From Chitinophagaceae bacterium (GTDB lineage Bacteria > Bacteroidota > Bacteroidia > Chitinophagales > Chitinophagaceae), in the NCBI GenBank assembly GCA_025924755.1, contig JAICHT010000007.1:1-26667 (forward strand): a stretch of DNA of 26,667 bases. The letters are read 5' to 3'. Shown one piece after another: positions 15,867-23,058 of the stretch; the first letter of the stretch is position 1, and each line of letters begins with the position of its first letter. The notes below the pieces were generated by a model. That model had not been told where the DNA came from and made no database searches. It was given only the letters and a program-made list of their open reading frames with translations. Position numbers and translations under genes: made by a program.

Positions 15867-16758
15867 GCTGAAACGTTTTTTCTTTTACGGTAATTACAAT
15901 ATCCGCAGCGCTGTCCACCGGCTCGCCATCAATATGAAGCGGCGCTTTGTTAAGATTAATAAGACTAAGCTCCTTGGTTCTAAAATATAAGATGCTGGCA
16001 TCCAGCCGGATTTGGTCTATTTGCTGCAATTTGTTTAAGCCGCGTACCTGCTTTATCGTCTGCAATAACAAGCTCAATTTATGCTGCCGCATAACCACCA
16101 CTATATCCAGGAGGCCATCGTGCAAGCTTGCTTTTGGCGCAATAGTAAAGTTGTTGCCAAACTGGTTGCTGTTGGCAATACTAATAAAAAAAGCATCTAT
16201 GACAATGGACTGTCCGCCTATAAGTAAAGTAAAAGGATATACGGGCGCCGAAAAAAAATTTTGCACTATTTTTTTGATATACGCCATCATTCCGCGTTTG
16301 GTATGATTAGCAAAATCATGTGCTACCTGTGCATCGAAGCCCACGCCGCATAGCATGCAGGCAAACTGGTTATTGACTAAAAATGAATCTACAGCTATTG
16401 GCCTTCCATGAAATACCGTGTGCAGCGCTTTTGTATAATTTTTAGAAATGCCGGCAGATAGTGCCAATCCATTACCCGAGCCGCATGGAATAATGCCAAA
16501 AGGCAGTTGTAAAGAATGTAGGCTGCCTACTACACCATTCACCGTTCCATCGCCGCCGGCAATTACAATATCGGTTATTTGTTTTTGCTGAATATATGGA
16601 ATCAGGAAGCGATAATCACCACCACCTACTGCATCTGCTATTTCAAATTCGTAGCCTGCCTGTGCCGTTTGCCGCCGAATAATATCCTTCAACGGCTTTT
16701 TGTTTTTAGTGCCGGATATCGGGTTTACAATATAGAGTATACGACGGGGTGCTGACAT
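15853..16758 (-). CDS. Diacylglycerol kinase-family lipid kinase (YegS/DgkB type)
   Basis: This 301-residue protein of the DAGK catalytic family transfers phosphate from ATP to a lipid hydroxyl, such as diacylglycerol or a sphingoid base. The opening ILYIVNPISG, the nucleotide-binding GGDGTVNGVV (68-77) and CGSGNGLAL (92-100), and the later HDGLLDIVVV and HIDGEPV are the family's usual landmarks. There is no signal peptide or membrane segment, so it acts from the cytoplasm at the inner membrane. It converges on the patatin gene with a 14-bp 3' overlap. A lipase and a lipid kinase side by side could act on the same lipid pool, which is inference. A good -7 box lies 11 bp before its start. Confidence 0.92.
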   Translation of the reverse strand: MSAPRRILYIVNPISGTKNKKPLKDIIRRQTAQAGYEFEIADAVGGGDYRFLIPYIQQKQITDIVIAGGDGTVNGVVGSLHSLQLPFGIIPCGSGNGLALSAGISKNYTKALHTVFHGRPIAVDSFLVNNQFACMLCGVGFDAQVAHDFANHTKRGMMAYIKKIVQNFFSAPVYPFTLLIGGQSIVIDAFFISIANSNQFGNNFTIAPKASLHDGLLDIVVVMRQHKLSLLLQTIKQVRGLNKLQQIDQIRLDASILYFRTKELSLINLNKAPLHIDGEPVDSAADIVITVKEKTFQLICP

Positions 16759-16768
16759 AAAATGAGCA

Positions 16769-16776
16769 CAAATGTA
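16769..16776 (-). promoter_or_regulatory. Candidate -7 promoter box for the lipid kinase gene
   Basis: On the minus strand this reads TACATTTG, a full match to TAnnTTTG, and ends 10 bases before the kinase ATG. A leader of only about 5-6 bases is implied. Its position also argues against the divergent DUF2905 gene starting at the upstream ATG 16762. Confidence 0.5.
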
Positions 16777-16818
16777 AGCACATCAATCATGTACAGAAAT
16801 GTTTTGTATATTACTGGT

Positions 16819-17043
16819 ATGGAGCAAAACTGGGGTAAATATATAATAGTGATTGGAGCCATTATAATAGGGGTGGGTGTTATTGTATATTTCTTTCATG
16901 ATAAGCTGCATTGGATAGGCCGCCTGCCCGGCGATATAAGGGTTGAAAAAGAGAACTTTCGCTTTTACTTTCCCATCACCACTATGATTCTTGCCAGTTT
17001 GCTGCTTACCATAATTGTCAATATCATCAAAAAGTTTTTGTAA
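16819..17043 (+). CDS. DUF2905 small membrane protein
   Basis: A protein of 74 residues with two hydrophobic segments (IIVIGAIIIGVGVIVYFF and ITTMILASLLLTIIVNII) joined by a polar loop, WIGRLPGDIRVEKENFRFYFP. That loop is the hallmark of DUF2905 (PF11146), a family of small inner-membrane proteins of unknown function found in many phyla. An in-frame ATG at 16762 would add 19 residues unlike the family and would overlap the kinase promoter, so ATG 16819 (MEQNWGKY) is chosen. typA begins 143 bp downstream with its own promoter box, so the two may be separate units. Confidence 0.85.
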   Translation: MEQNWGKYIIVIGAIIIGVGVIVYFFHDKLHWIGRLPGDIRVEKENFRFYFPITTMILASLLLTIIVNIIKKFL

Positions 17044-17081
17044 AGCTTGCTGAATCGCTTTTCTGCCCCGGCATTTTGGCT

Positions 17082-17089
17082 TACCTTTG
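17082..17089 (+). promoter_or_regulatory. Candidate -7 promoter box for typA
   Basis: TACCTTTG matches TAnnTTTG fully and lies 97 bp before the typA ATG, implying a leader of about 90 bases. The same octamer stands before the small CxxC gene at 19097-19104. No clear -33 element is present. Confidence 0.5.
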
Positions 17090-17186
17090 CGCCTCAAATT
17101 TTAAAGCCCAGAGCTTAAGTAGGCCGAATCTGCCATGTTTTATTTTTACGTAATTCATAGCTTCAGGTTTACAGCTCACCCAATTT

Positions 17187-18998
17187 ATGGACATCAGAAA
17201 TATAGCTATCATAGCTCACGTAGACCATGGTAAAACTACTTTGGTTGATAAGATTTTACACGCTACCAAAGTGTTTCGTGATAATCAGGATGCCGGTGAA
17301 TTAATTATGGACAGCAACGATCTTGAAAAAGAACGCGGCATTACCATTTTTAGCAAAAACGCCGCAGTAATGTACAAAGGCGTAAAAATCAATGTAATTG
17401 ACACGCCAGGCCACGCCGACTTTGGCGGTGAAGTGGAACGCGTATTAAAAATGGCTGATGGGGTTATTTTGTTGGTAGATGCGTTTGAAGGACCGATGCC
17501 ACAAACCCGTTTTGTATTGCAAAAAGCTTTACACCTAAACCTGAAGCCCATTGTCGTTATTAATAAGGTAGATAAGCCAAATTGCCGTCCGGATGAAGTG
17601 CATGATGCGGTGTTTGAACTGTTTTTCAATTTAGATGCTACGGAAGAACAATTAAACTTCCCAACTTTTTACGGTTCTGGTAAAAATGGCTGGTTTAATG
17701 ATAGCTTAACGCCAAGTGAAGATATTATGCCATTATTAGATGGTATATTAAAATACGTTCCGGCTCCGAAAATTTCAGAAGGTACATTGCAAATGCAAAT
17801 TACTTCGCTGGACTATTCTTCTTTCTTAGGCCGTATTGCTATTGGTTCAGTAGCCCGTGGTACTATCAAGGAAAACATGCCTATTTCTTTAGTACAAACC
17901 GACGGTACTATTAAAAAACTAAGAGTACGGGAACTATACGTATTTGAAGGCATGGGCAAAAAGAAAGTACAGGAAGTAGTAGCCGGTGATCTTTGTGCGG
18001 TAGTGGGCCTGGAAGATTTTAATATTGGTGATACCATTGCTGATATTGATAACCCGGAAGCGCTGGCTGTAATTAGTGTGGATGAGCCCACTATGAATAT
18101 GCAGTTCAGCATTAACAACTCTCCGTTCTTTGGCCGGGATGGAAAGTTTGTGACCTCACGCCACCTGCGCGATCGATTAATGAAGGAAACAGAAAAGAAC
18201 TTGGCCCTACGGGTATATGATACTGATAGCGCCGATAGCTTCATGGTATATGGCCGTGGCATTTTGCACTTGGGTGTATTAATAGAAACCATGCGCCGCG
18301 AAGGATACGAATTAACCATCGGGCAGCCGCAGGTAATTACCAAAGAAATTGAAGGTAAAAAATGTGAGCCGTTTGAAACATTGGTGATTGATGTGCCGCA
18401 AGAGTATGCGTCTAAAGTAATTGATATGGTTACCCGCCGCAAAGGCGAAATGCTGGTGATGGAAACCAAAGGTGATATGCAGCACCTGGAGTTTGATATG
18501 CCTTCCCGCGGTTTGCTGGGCTTGCGTACGCAAATGCTGACCAACACAGCCGGCGAAGCGGTAATGAACCATCGCTTTAGTGAATACAAGCCCTGGAAAG
18601 GACCAATTCCTGGCCGTAGCAATGGTGTATTAATAGCCAAAGACAATGGAAGCACTACCGGTTATTCATTAGATAAATTGCAGGACAGGGGATACTTTTT
18701 TGTAGACCCAGGTGAAGAAGTGTATAGAGGCCAGGTAATTGGCGAAAGCAATAAGCCCGGTGATATTGTGGTAAATGCCAACGAAGGTAAAAAGCTTACG
18801 AACCACCGTGCAAGCGGCAGTGACGCAGCTACTAACATTCAGCCCAAACGCGAAATGACGCTGGAAGAATGTATGGAATATATTCAGCAGGATGAATGCA
18901 TCGAAGTAACACCGAATAATATCCGGATGCGTAAAGTAGTTCTGGACGAAGACGAACGCAAGAAGCAACAGAAACGCATGGGCGCACAAGCTGTGTAA
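17187..18998 (+). CDS. typA: Ribosome-associated translational GTPase TypA/BipA
   Basis: This 603-residue elongation-factor-like GTPase binds the 70S ribosome and 50S subunit precursors and aids ribosome assembly and stress growth. The G motifs are intact: AHVDHGKTTL (10-19), the effector-region RGITI (50-54), DTPGHADFGGE (72-82) and NKVDKP (126-131). After the G domain come the beta-barrel domain (LDYSSFLGRIAIGSVARG), EF-G-like domains III and V with ILHLGVLIETMRREGYEL and MPSRGLLGLR, and the BipA-specific C-terminal domain ending in EERKKQQ-like basic sequence. Length is normal. It has a candidate promoter at 17082 and a strong terminator 19 bp after its stop, so it is probably a single-gene unit. 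Confidence 0.97.
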   Translation: MDIRNIAIIAHVDHGKTTLVDKILHATKVFRDNQDAGELIMDSNDLEKERGITIFSKNAAVMYKGVKINVIDTPGHADFGGEVERVLKMADGVILLVDAFEGPMPQTRFVLQKALHLNLKPIVVINKVDKPNCRPDEVHDAVFELFFNLDATEEQLNFPTFYGSGKNGWFNDSLTPSEDIMPLLDGILKYVPAPKISEGTLQMQITSLDYSSFLGRIAIGSVARGTIKENMPISLVQTDGTIKKLRVRELYVFEGMGKKKVQEVVAGDLCAVVGLEDFNIGDTIADIDNPEALAVISVDEPTMNMQFSINNSPFFGRDGKFVTSRHLRDRLMKETEKNLALRVYDTDSADSFMVYGRGILHLGVLIETMRREGYELTIGQPQVITKEIEGKKCEPFETLVIDVPQEYASKVIDMVTRRKGEMLVMETKGDMQHLEFDMPSRGLLGLRTQMLTNTAGEAVMNHRFSEYKPWKGPIPGRSNGVLIAKDNGSTTGYSLDKLQDRGYFFVDPGEEVYRGQVIGESNKPGDIVVNANEGKKLTNHRASGSDAATNIQPKREMTLEECMEYIQQDECIEVTPNNIRMRKVVLDEDERKKQQKRMGAQAV

Positions 18999-19017
18999 CC
19001 AGTTTCTTTTTAATATT

Positions 19018-19056
19018 AAAGACCCCATACTTAGCTAAGAGTATGGGGTCTTTACT
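19018..19056 (+). terminator. Strong Rho-independent terminator after typA
   Basis: AAAGACCCCATAC (19018-19030) pairs perfectly over 13 bp with GTATGGGGTCTTT (19041-19053) around a 10-base loop, followed by a further T-rich stretch. It separates typA from the small CxxC gene. Confidence 0.93.
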
Positions 19057-19096
19057 TTAAATACTACCTGAATAAAGTACGTATAAAAAGTTGTGT

Positions 19097-19104
19097 TACC
19101 TTTG
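19097..19104 (+). promoter_or_regulatory. Candidate -7 promoter box for the small CxxC protein gene
   Basis: TACCTTTG fits TAnnTTTG fully and ends 17 bases before the ATG at 19122, giving a leader of about 13 bases. Because a strong terminator lies just upstream, this gene needs its own promoter, which supports the call. Confidence 0.55.
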
Positions 19105-19121
19105 CACCAAGCATATATCGT

Positions 19122-19343
19122 ATGAAAAAGATTTTAGTGATACTGATATTGATTATTTGCGTTCTGGCGTCTCATACCGTTTTGGCTCAATGCTCTATAT
19201 GCACCCGTACTGCCGCCCAGTTAGGCGATCAACCGGCGCAAGGTTTAAATGCCGGGATCTTATACTTAGCTTTTACGCCCTTTGCCGTGGTGGGTTTTAT
19301 TGGCTATCGCTGGTGGAAAAATAATGGCTCCCAGGAAGTTTAG
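19122..19343 (+). CDS. Small exported CxxC membrane protein of unknown function
   Basis: A 73-residue protein. Residues 1-22 form a signal sequence (MKK, then a long hydrophobic stretch to VLAQ). They are followed directly by CSICTRTAAQLGDQPAQGLN, with a CxxC pair at 24-27, then a membrane segment ILYLAFTPFAVVGFIGYRWW and a short basic/polar tail. The CxxC would face the periplasm. I recall near-identical short proteins with CSICTRTAxQLG and GILYLAFTPF in other Bacteroidota, annotated only as hypothetical, so conservation is likely. A role in metal binding or thiol exchange is possible but unproven. It is bounded by the typA terminator upstream and converges on meaB downstream. Confidence 0.75.
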   Translation: MKKILVILILIICVLASHTVLAQCSICTRTAAQLGDQPAQGLNAGILYLAFTPFAVVGFIGYRWWKNNGSQEV

Positions 19344-19391
19344 TGAACGAGCCTTATTGCTTTTATATAGAACGCTTTATTCTTCTCCTTT

Positions 19392-20291
19392 TTACTGATA
19401 GAATTTTTTTACAAACCGGTATAAGTTAAAAGTAGGATCGGCCATTGCGGTTTCCATTTCTTTTTGAAGCTCCATTTTATTTATCCCTTTCATTTTTTCT
19501 TTTTGGATCAGATGAAAAGCATGTTCTGCCAACAACCAAGATCGTTTCTTATTATTGGTTGTTTGTTGTTGCCCAATCGCTTTCGCTAATTCCTGTATAC
19601 CGGAACGGTTGGTAGCTACGGTTTTAATAACAGGCAGTTCTGTATGCTTATTCGAAAATGCCGGTGCCAGCATCAGCCGCAGGTTTTTTACAAACTGGTC
19701 TGCATCCGGGCGGTCGCTTTTATTTACTACAAAAATATCTGCAATTTCCATCAGCCCGGCTTTCATGGTTTGCACTTCATCGCCTGCTTCCGGCACCAAT
19801 ACCACCAGCGTTGTATCGGCCAGTCCTGCTATTTCTATTTCACTTTGCCCTACGCCTACCGTTTCAATAATGATGTAGTCAAACCCTGCCGCTTTTAATA
19901 TGGCGGTTATCTCAATAATTTTTGGATGCAGCCCGCCCATAGTACCCCGTGTAGCTAACGACCGGATATAAACCTGCGGATGGGTATACCACTCACTCAT
20001 TCGTATGCGGTCGCCCAATACCGCACCCAGGTTAAAAGGCGATGATGGATCTACACACAACACGGCTACCCGCTTACCCAGTTGTACATATTCGTAAATC
20101 AATCCATCAACCAACGTGCTTTTACCTGCGCCGGGCGGGCCGGTTACGCCAATGATTTTTACACCACTATTAGCAGGCAACGACTCTAACAATTGTTCAT
20201 ATCCGGGCTGTTCATTTTCAATAAACGTAATGCTTCTTGCCAGTGCTTTTATCGTGCCTACTTTTAACTGTTGAAGCAGTTGCTGCCACAT
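19392..20291 (-). CDS. meaB: Methylmalonyl-CoA mutase-associated GTPase MeaB (ArgK family)
   Basis: This 299-residue G protein of the SIMIBI class protects and reloads adenosylcobalamin-dependent methylmalonyl-CoA mutase. The P-loop GPPGAGKST is at 51-59. The metal-binding DPSSPF (81-86), GDRIRM (93-98), the ETVGVGQSE region (143-151) and base-recognising NKSD (190-193) follow in the usual order. It is somewhat shorter at the N-terminus than the best-known members but complete in its GTPase core. No mutase subunit gene is next to it, unlike in many genomes, so mutA/mutB should lie elsewhere. It is divergent from the O-antigen ligase-like gene. Confidence 0.95.
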   Translation of the reverse strand: MWQQLLQQLKVGTIKALARSITFIENEQPGYEQLLESLPANSGVKIIGVTGPPGAGKSTLVDGLIYEYVQLGKRVAVLCVDPSSPFNLGAVLGDRIRMSEWYTHPQVYIRSLATRGTMGGLHPKIIEITAILKAAGFDYIIIETVGVGQSEIEIAGLADTTLVVLVPEAGDEVQTMKAGLMEIADIFVVNKSDRPDADQFVKNLRLMLAPAFSNKHTELPVIKTVATNRSGIQELAKAIGQQQTTNNKKRSWLLAEHAFHLIQKEKMKGINKMELQKEMETAMADPTFNLYRFVKKFYQ

Positions 20292-20376
20292 GTAATAGAT
20301 GTTGTATGTTTATCCGGCAAATGCCTATAGCGGTTTTATTGATGCTATACACTGCCGGAATTACAATTACAAAAAT

Positions 20377-21618
20377 ATGCGGATTCACTTACAGAACTCA
20401 TGGCGGCTACATTTCATCTTTATGGCCATGGCTGCTATGCTGGTAACTATTTTTACTACCAGGGCACTTCTTTCTGTAAGTATGATAGCATTTATAGGCG
20501 TTACTGTATTGCATAAAAATATAGGTAAGCAGCTATCGGATTTTCTACAAAACCCCCTTTTGCTTGGCATCAGTATATTATTTCTTATTCCTTTTATTTC
20601 GGGTTTGTGGAGCACCGATCTTCACAAATGGAATAATATTATCCGTATTAAATTACCCCTGCTTTTTTTACCCGTTGCTTTTGCCGGTAACTGGCAGTTA
20701 ACCCATCGTCAATGGAGGATATTGGCTATTTTATTTTTGATAGTAACAATAGGCGGCACCTGCTGGAGTGTGTGTCAATATATGCTACACAATCAAGCCT
20801 TCAACCAGGAATATTTAAAAGCAAAGCTGATACCTACACCATTGGAAAATGATCATGTACGTTTTAGCTGGCTGGTATGCGCAGCAGTTATTATTGCTTG
20901 TGTCATTATTGATAAAGTAAATGCTGCATTCATCAACATACTTTTAATTACCGCTATCGTTTGGCTGGTGGTGTACTTACATATTTTAGCAGCCCGTACG
21001 GGGCTGATATCGTTTTATCTCTTTTTATTATTGGCAGTTATTTGGATGGTTGTAAAAAAAGAAAGCCGAACTTACCGGTTGCCCTTGATTTTAATTCTGC
21101 TTTCAATGCCTTTGGCAGCATGGTTTCTTTTCCCAACTTTTCAAAATCGCATCCGCTATTTTGTGTACGATTTTTCTTATGTTAAAAGCAATACCTACCT
21201 GCCGGGTGCCAGCGATGGTAACCGTCTGCAATCGTTGAAAGCAGGATGGGCTATATTAAAACAACATCCATTAGGCATAGGTGCCGGTGATGTGGAAAAT
21301 GAAACAAAAAACTGGTATGAGACCCACATTCCCAATATGCATAGTAGTGATGAACTGGCGCTACCTAGCAGCGAGTGGCTTATTTATGGAGCTATGGCAG
21401 GCTGGGCGGGAATTATTTTATTTACCGCTGCTATACTGATTCCTTTAAGTATTACTACATTGCAAAAGCGGTTATATTGGTTGGGCATTACCACTACGGC
21501 AGCTTGCAGTTTTTTATTTGATATAGGGTTGGAGGTGCAGTATGGCGTTTTTCTTTATGCGTTTATTGTACTGTGGTGCTGGAAGTGGTTGTCTATAAAA
21601 AGTATCTCTCTTACATGA
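20377..21618 (+). CDS. O-antigen ligase/polymerase family membrane protein (Wzy_C domain)
   Basis: A multi-pass protein of 413 residues with about ten membrane segments and one long periplasmic-type loop in its second half. The features ILAARTGLISFYLFLLLA and, after the loop, SDGNRLQSLKAGWAILKQHPLGIGAGD are typical of the Wzy_C/O-antigen ligase family (PF04932). Members join O-polysaccharide to lipid A core, polymerise repeat units, or glycosylate proteins. Which one cannot be told from sequence. An ATG at 20299 would give 439 residues but would leave only 7 bp to the divergent meaB start and no room for promoters; ATG 20377 (MRIHLQNSW) is preferred. It overlaps the next glycosyltransferase gene by ATGA. 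Confidence 0.82.
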   Translation: MRIHLQNSWRLHFIFMAMAAMLVTIFTTRALLSVSMIAFIGVTVLHKNIGKQLSDFLQNPLLLGISILFLIPFISGLWSTDLHKWNNIIRIKLPLLFLPVAFAGNWQLTHRQWRILAILFLIVTIGGTCWSVCQYMLHNQAFNQEYLKAKLIPTPLENDHVRFSWLVCAAVIIACVIIDKVNAAFINILLITAIVWLVVYLHILAARTGLISFYLFLLLAVIWMVVKKESRTYRLPLILILLSMPLAAWFLFPTFQNRIRYFVYDFSYVKSNTYLPGASDGNRLQSLKAGWAILKQHPLGIGAGDVENETKNWYETHIPNMHSSDELALPSSEWLIYGAMAGWAGIILFTAAILIPLSITTLQKRLYWLGITTTAACSFLFDIGLEVQYGVFLYAFIVLWCWKWLSIKSISLT

Positions 21619-22382
21619 AGCAGTTTTCTATAGTAATTGTTTGTAAAAATGAAGCCGAAGTAATAGGCCCCACGTTGCAGAGCATGCAAGGCCTTACCGA
21701 TGATATTGTAGTGTATGATAATGGCAGCACCGATGCTACTGTGCAAATTGCACGTCAATACAGTAATGTACATATTCAACAGGGAGTATGGGAAGGCTTT
21801 GGAAAAACCAAACAAAAAGCCACGCAGCTGGCAGTGCATGATTGGATATTAAGCCTCGATGCCGATGAAGCGCTGGATGAACACCTACAGGCAGAACTAT
21901 CCAATATGCTATTCGGTGATATACAAACAGTCTACCGTATAAAATTTAAAACTTTTTTGGGCGACAAAGAATTGAAATGGGGCGAGTGGGGTGGCGATAA
22001 CCATATACGATTATTTAACCGCCGGTATGTAAGTTGGAATGAGGCTGCCGTGCATGAAACGCTGCAGATACCGGCTGCAGCCAACGAAGTAAAACTGCAG
22101 GGCTATATACTGCATCGCACCATGAAGGATATGGCTGAGTACAGTATTAAAATGACCCAATATGCTTTATTGAACGCAGAAAAATATTTTCAGCAGGGTA
22201 AAAAATCGACACTACTGAAACGATATGCCAGCGGTACTTTTGCATTTATTAAATACTACATTCTTCTGTTTGGATTTTTAGATGGCTGGGAAGGATTGGT
22301 GTGTGCCCGCATGACAGCTTATTATACTTCGCTAAAATATACCCGCCTGTACGAACTGCAATCTTTATCAAAAAGAAGCTAA
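21615..22382 (+). CDS. Family 2 glycosyltransferase, WaaE/KdtX-like
   Basis: A protein of 255 residues with a GT-A fold: SIVIVCKNEAEVIGPTLQSM at the start, IVVYDNGSTDAT at 31-42, and the metal-binding LDADEAL with the DxD pair at 82-84. The WGEWGGDNHIRLFNRR and AAVHETL blocks recall WaaE/KdtX-type enzymes, which add a beta-linked glucose to the lipopolysaccharide inner core. The acceptor here is unknown. The start is taken at ATG 21615, overlapping the stop of the O-antigen ligase gene as ATGA, rather than at an upstream in-frame ATG (21573) that adds 14 residues before the first strand. The pair likely builds or attaches surface glycan. Confidence 0.87.
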   Translation: MKQFSIVIVCKNEAEVIGPTLQSMQGLTDDIVVYDNGSTDATVQIARQYSNVHIQQGVWEGFGKTKQKATQLAVHDWILSLDADEALDEHLQAELSNMLFGDIQTVYRIKFKTFLGDKELKWGEWGGDNHIRLFNRRYVSWNEAAVHETLQIPAAANEVKLQGYILHRTMKDMAEYSIKMTQYALLNAEKYFQQGKKSTLLKRYASGTFAFIKYYILLFGFLDGWEGLVCARMTAYYTSLKYTRLYELQSLSKRS

Positions 22383-22390
22383 TTGTGCAT

Positions 22391-22398
22391 CATATTTG
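22391..22398 (+). promoter_or_regulatory. Possible weak -7 promoter box before the Lon-N domain gene
   Basis: CATATTTG matches five of six conserved positions of TAnnTTTG and lies in the 31-bp gap before the ATG at 22414. Weak evidence; the gene may instead be read through from the glycosyltransferase gene. Confidence 0.25.
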
Positions 22399-22413
22399 TA
22401 GTGCAACTGTGCT

Positions 22414-23058
22414 ATGACAAATTTTATCCCCATATTTCCTTTAGGCATTGTAGTTTATCCCGATGAGTCATTGAACCTTCATGTTTTTGAACCCCGCTAT
22501 AAACAATTGGTGCAGGAATGTTTTAATGAAAAAAGGCTCTTTGGCATACCGGCTGTTATTGATAACCATTTGCAGGATTATGGCACGGCAGTAAGCATTA
22601 CCGAAATCACTACTATACACGACAACGGTGAAATGGATATCAAAACGAAAGGCGAAAAAGTGTTTCGGGTGCTGGAAGTGATAAAAGAAATTCCGGAGAA
22701 ATTATATAGCGGCGCTATTGTAAACTATCCGGAAAACTATGAAAAAGGAAGCCAGGATTTAATGCGCCGGGTTATTAACAGCATCCGCGAACTGCACCGG
22801 TTGCTGAACGTAACCAAGGATTTTAAAAAAGAAGATGACCAGTTAAATACATATGATGTAGCCCATCACATCGGCTTATCATTGCACGAAGAATATGAGA
22901 TGCTGCATTTATTTCATGAACGCCAACGGCAGGAATATTTAAAGCTGCATCTTACCAAAGTAATTCCGATGGTAGTGGAAATGGAGCAGCTAAAAGAAAA
23001 AGTAAAGTTGAACGGGCATTTTAAAAACCTCGGCGGCTTTAACTTTGATTTGAAATGA
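22414..23058 (+). CDS. LON peptidase substrate-binding domain protein
   Basis: A 214-residue cytoplasmic protein made only of the N-terminal substrate-binding domain of Lon (PF02190), without AAA or protease domains. It opens with FIPIFPLGIVVYPDESLNLHVFEPRYKQLVQECF, the family's strongest motif, followed by a beta-rich half and a helical second half (about 130-200). Free-standing Lon-N proteins are common; their role is not established, though substrate recruitment or small-ligand binding has been suggested. It cannot degrade proteins by itself. The stop overlaps the coaX start as ATGA (23055-23058), so translation of the two is probably coupled. Confidence 0.9.
   Translation: MTNFIPIFPLGIVVYPDESLNLHVFEPRYKQLVQECFNEKRLFGIPAVIDNHLQDYGTAVSITEITTIHDNGEMDIKTKGEKVFRVLEVIKEIPEKLYSGAIVNYPENYEKGSQDLMRRVINSIRELHRLLNVTKDFKKEDDQLNTYDVAHHIGLSLHEEYEMLHLFHERQRQEYLKLHLTKVIPMVVEMEQLKEKVKLNGHFKNLGGFNFDLK

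Noticed and set aside
16762..16818. An N-terminal extension of the DUF2905 protein from ATG 16762
   Set aside because: The extra 19 residues do not resemble the family and the start would sit inside the promoter of the divergent lipid kinase gene.
17813..18655. A 280-codon open frame on the minus strand inside typA
   Set aside because: It is fully antisense to an unmistakable, full-length TypA. Its translation is rich in Ser, Arg and Pro with no recognisable domain, as expected for a shadow frame.
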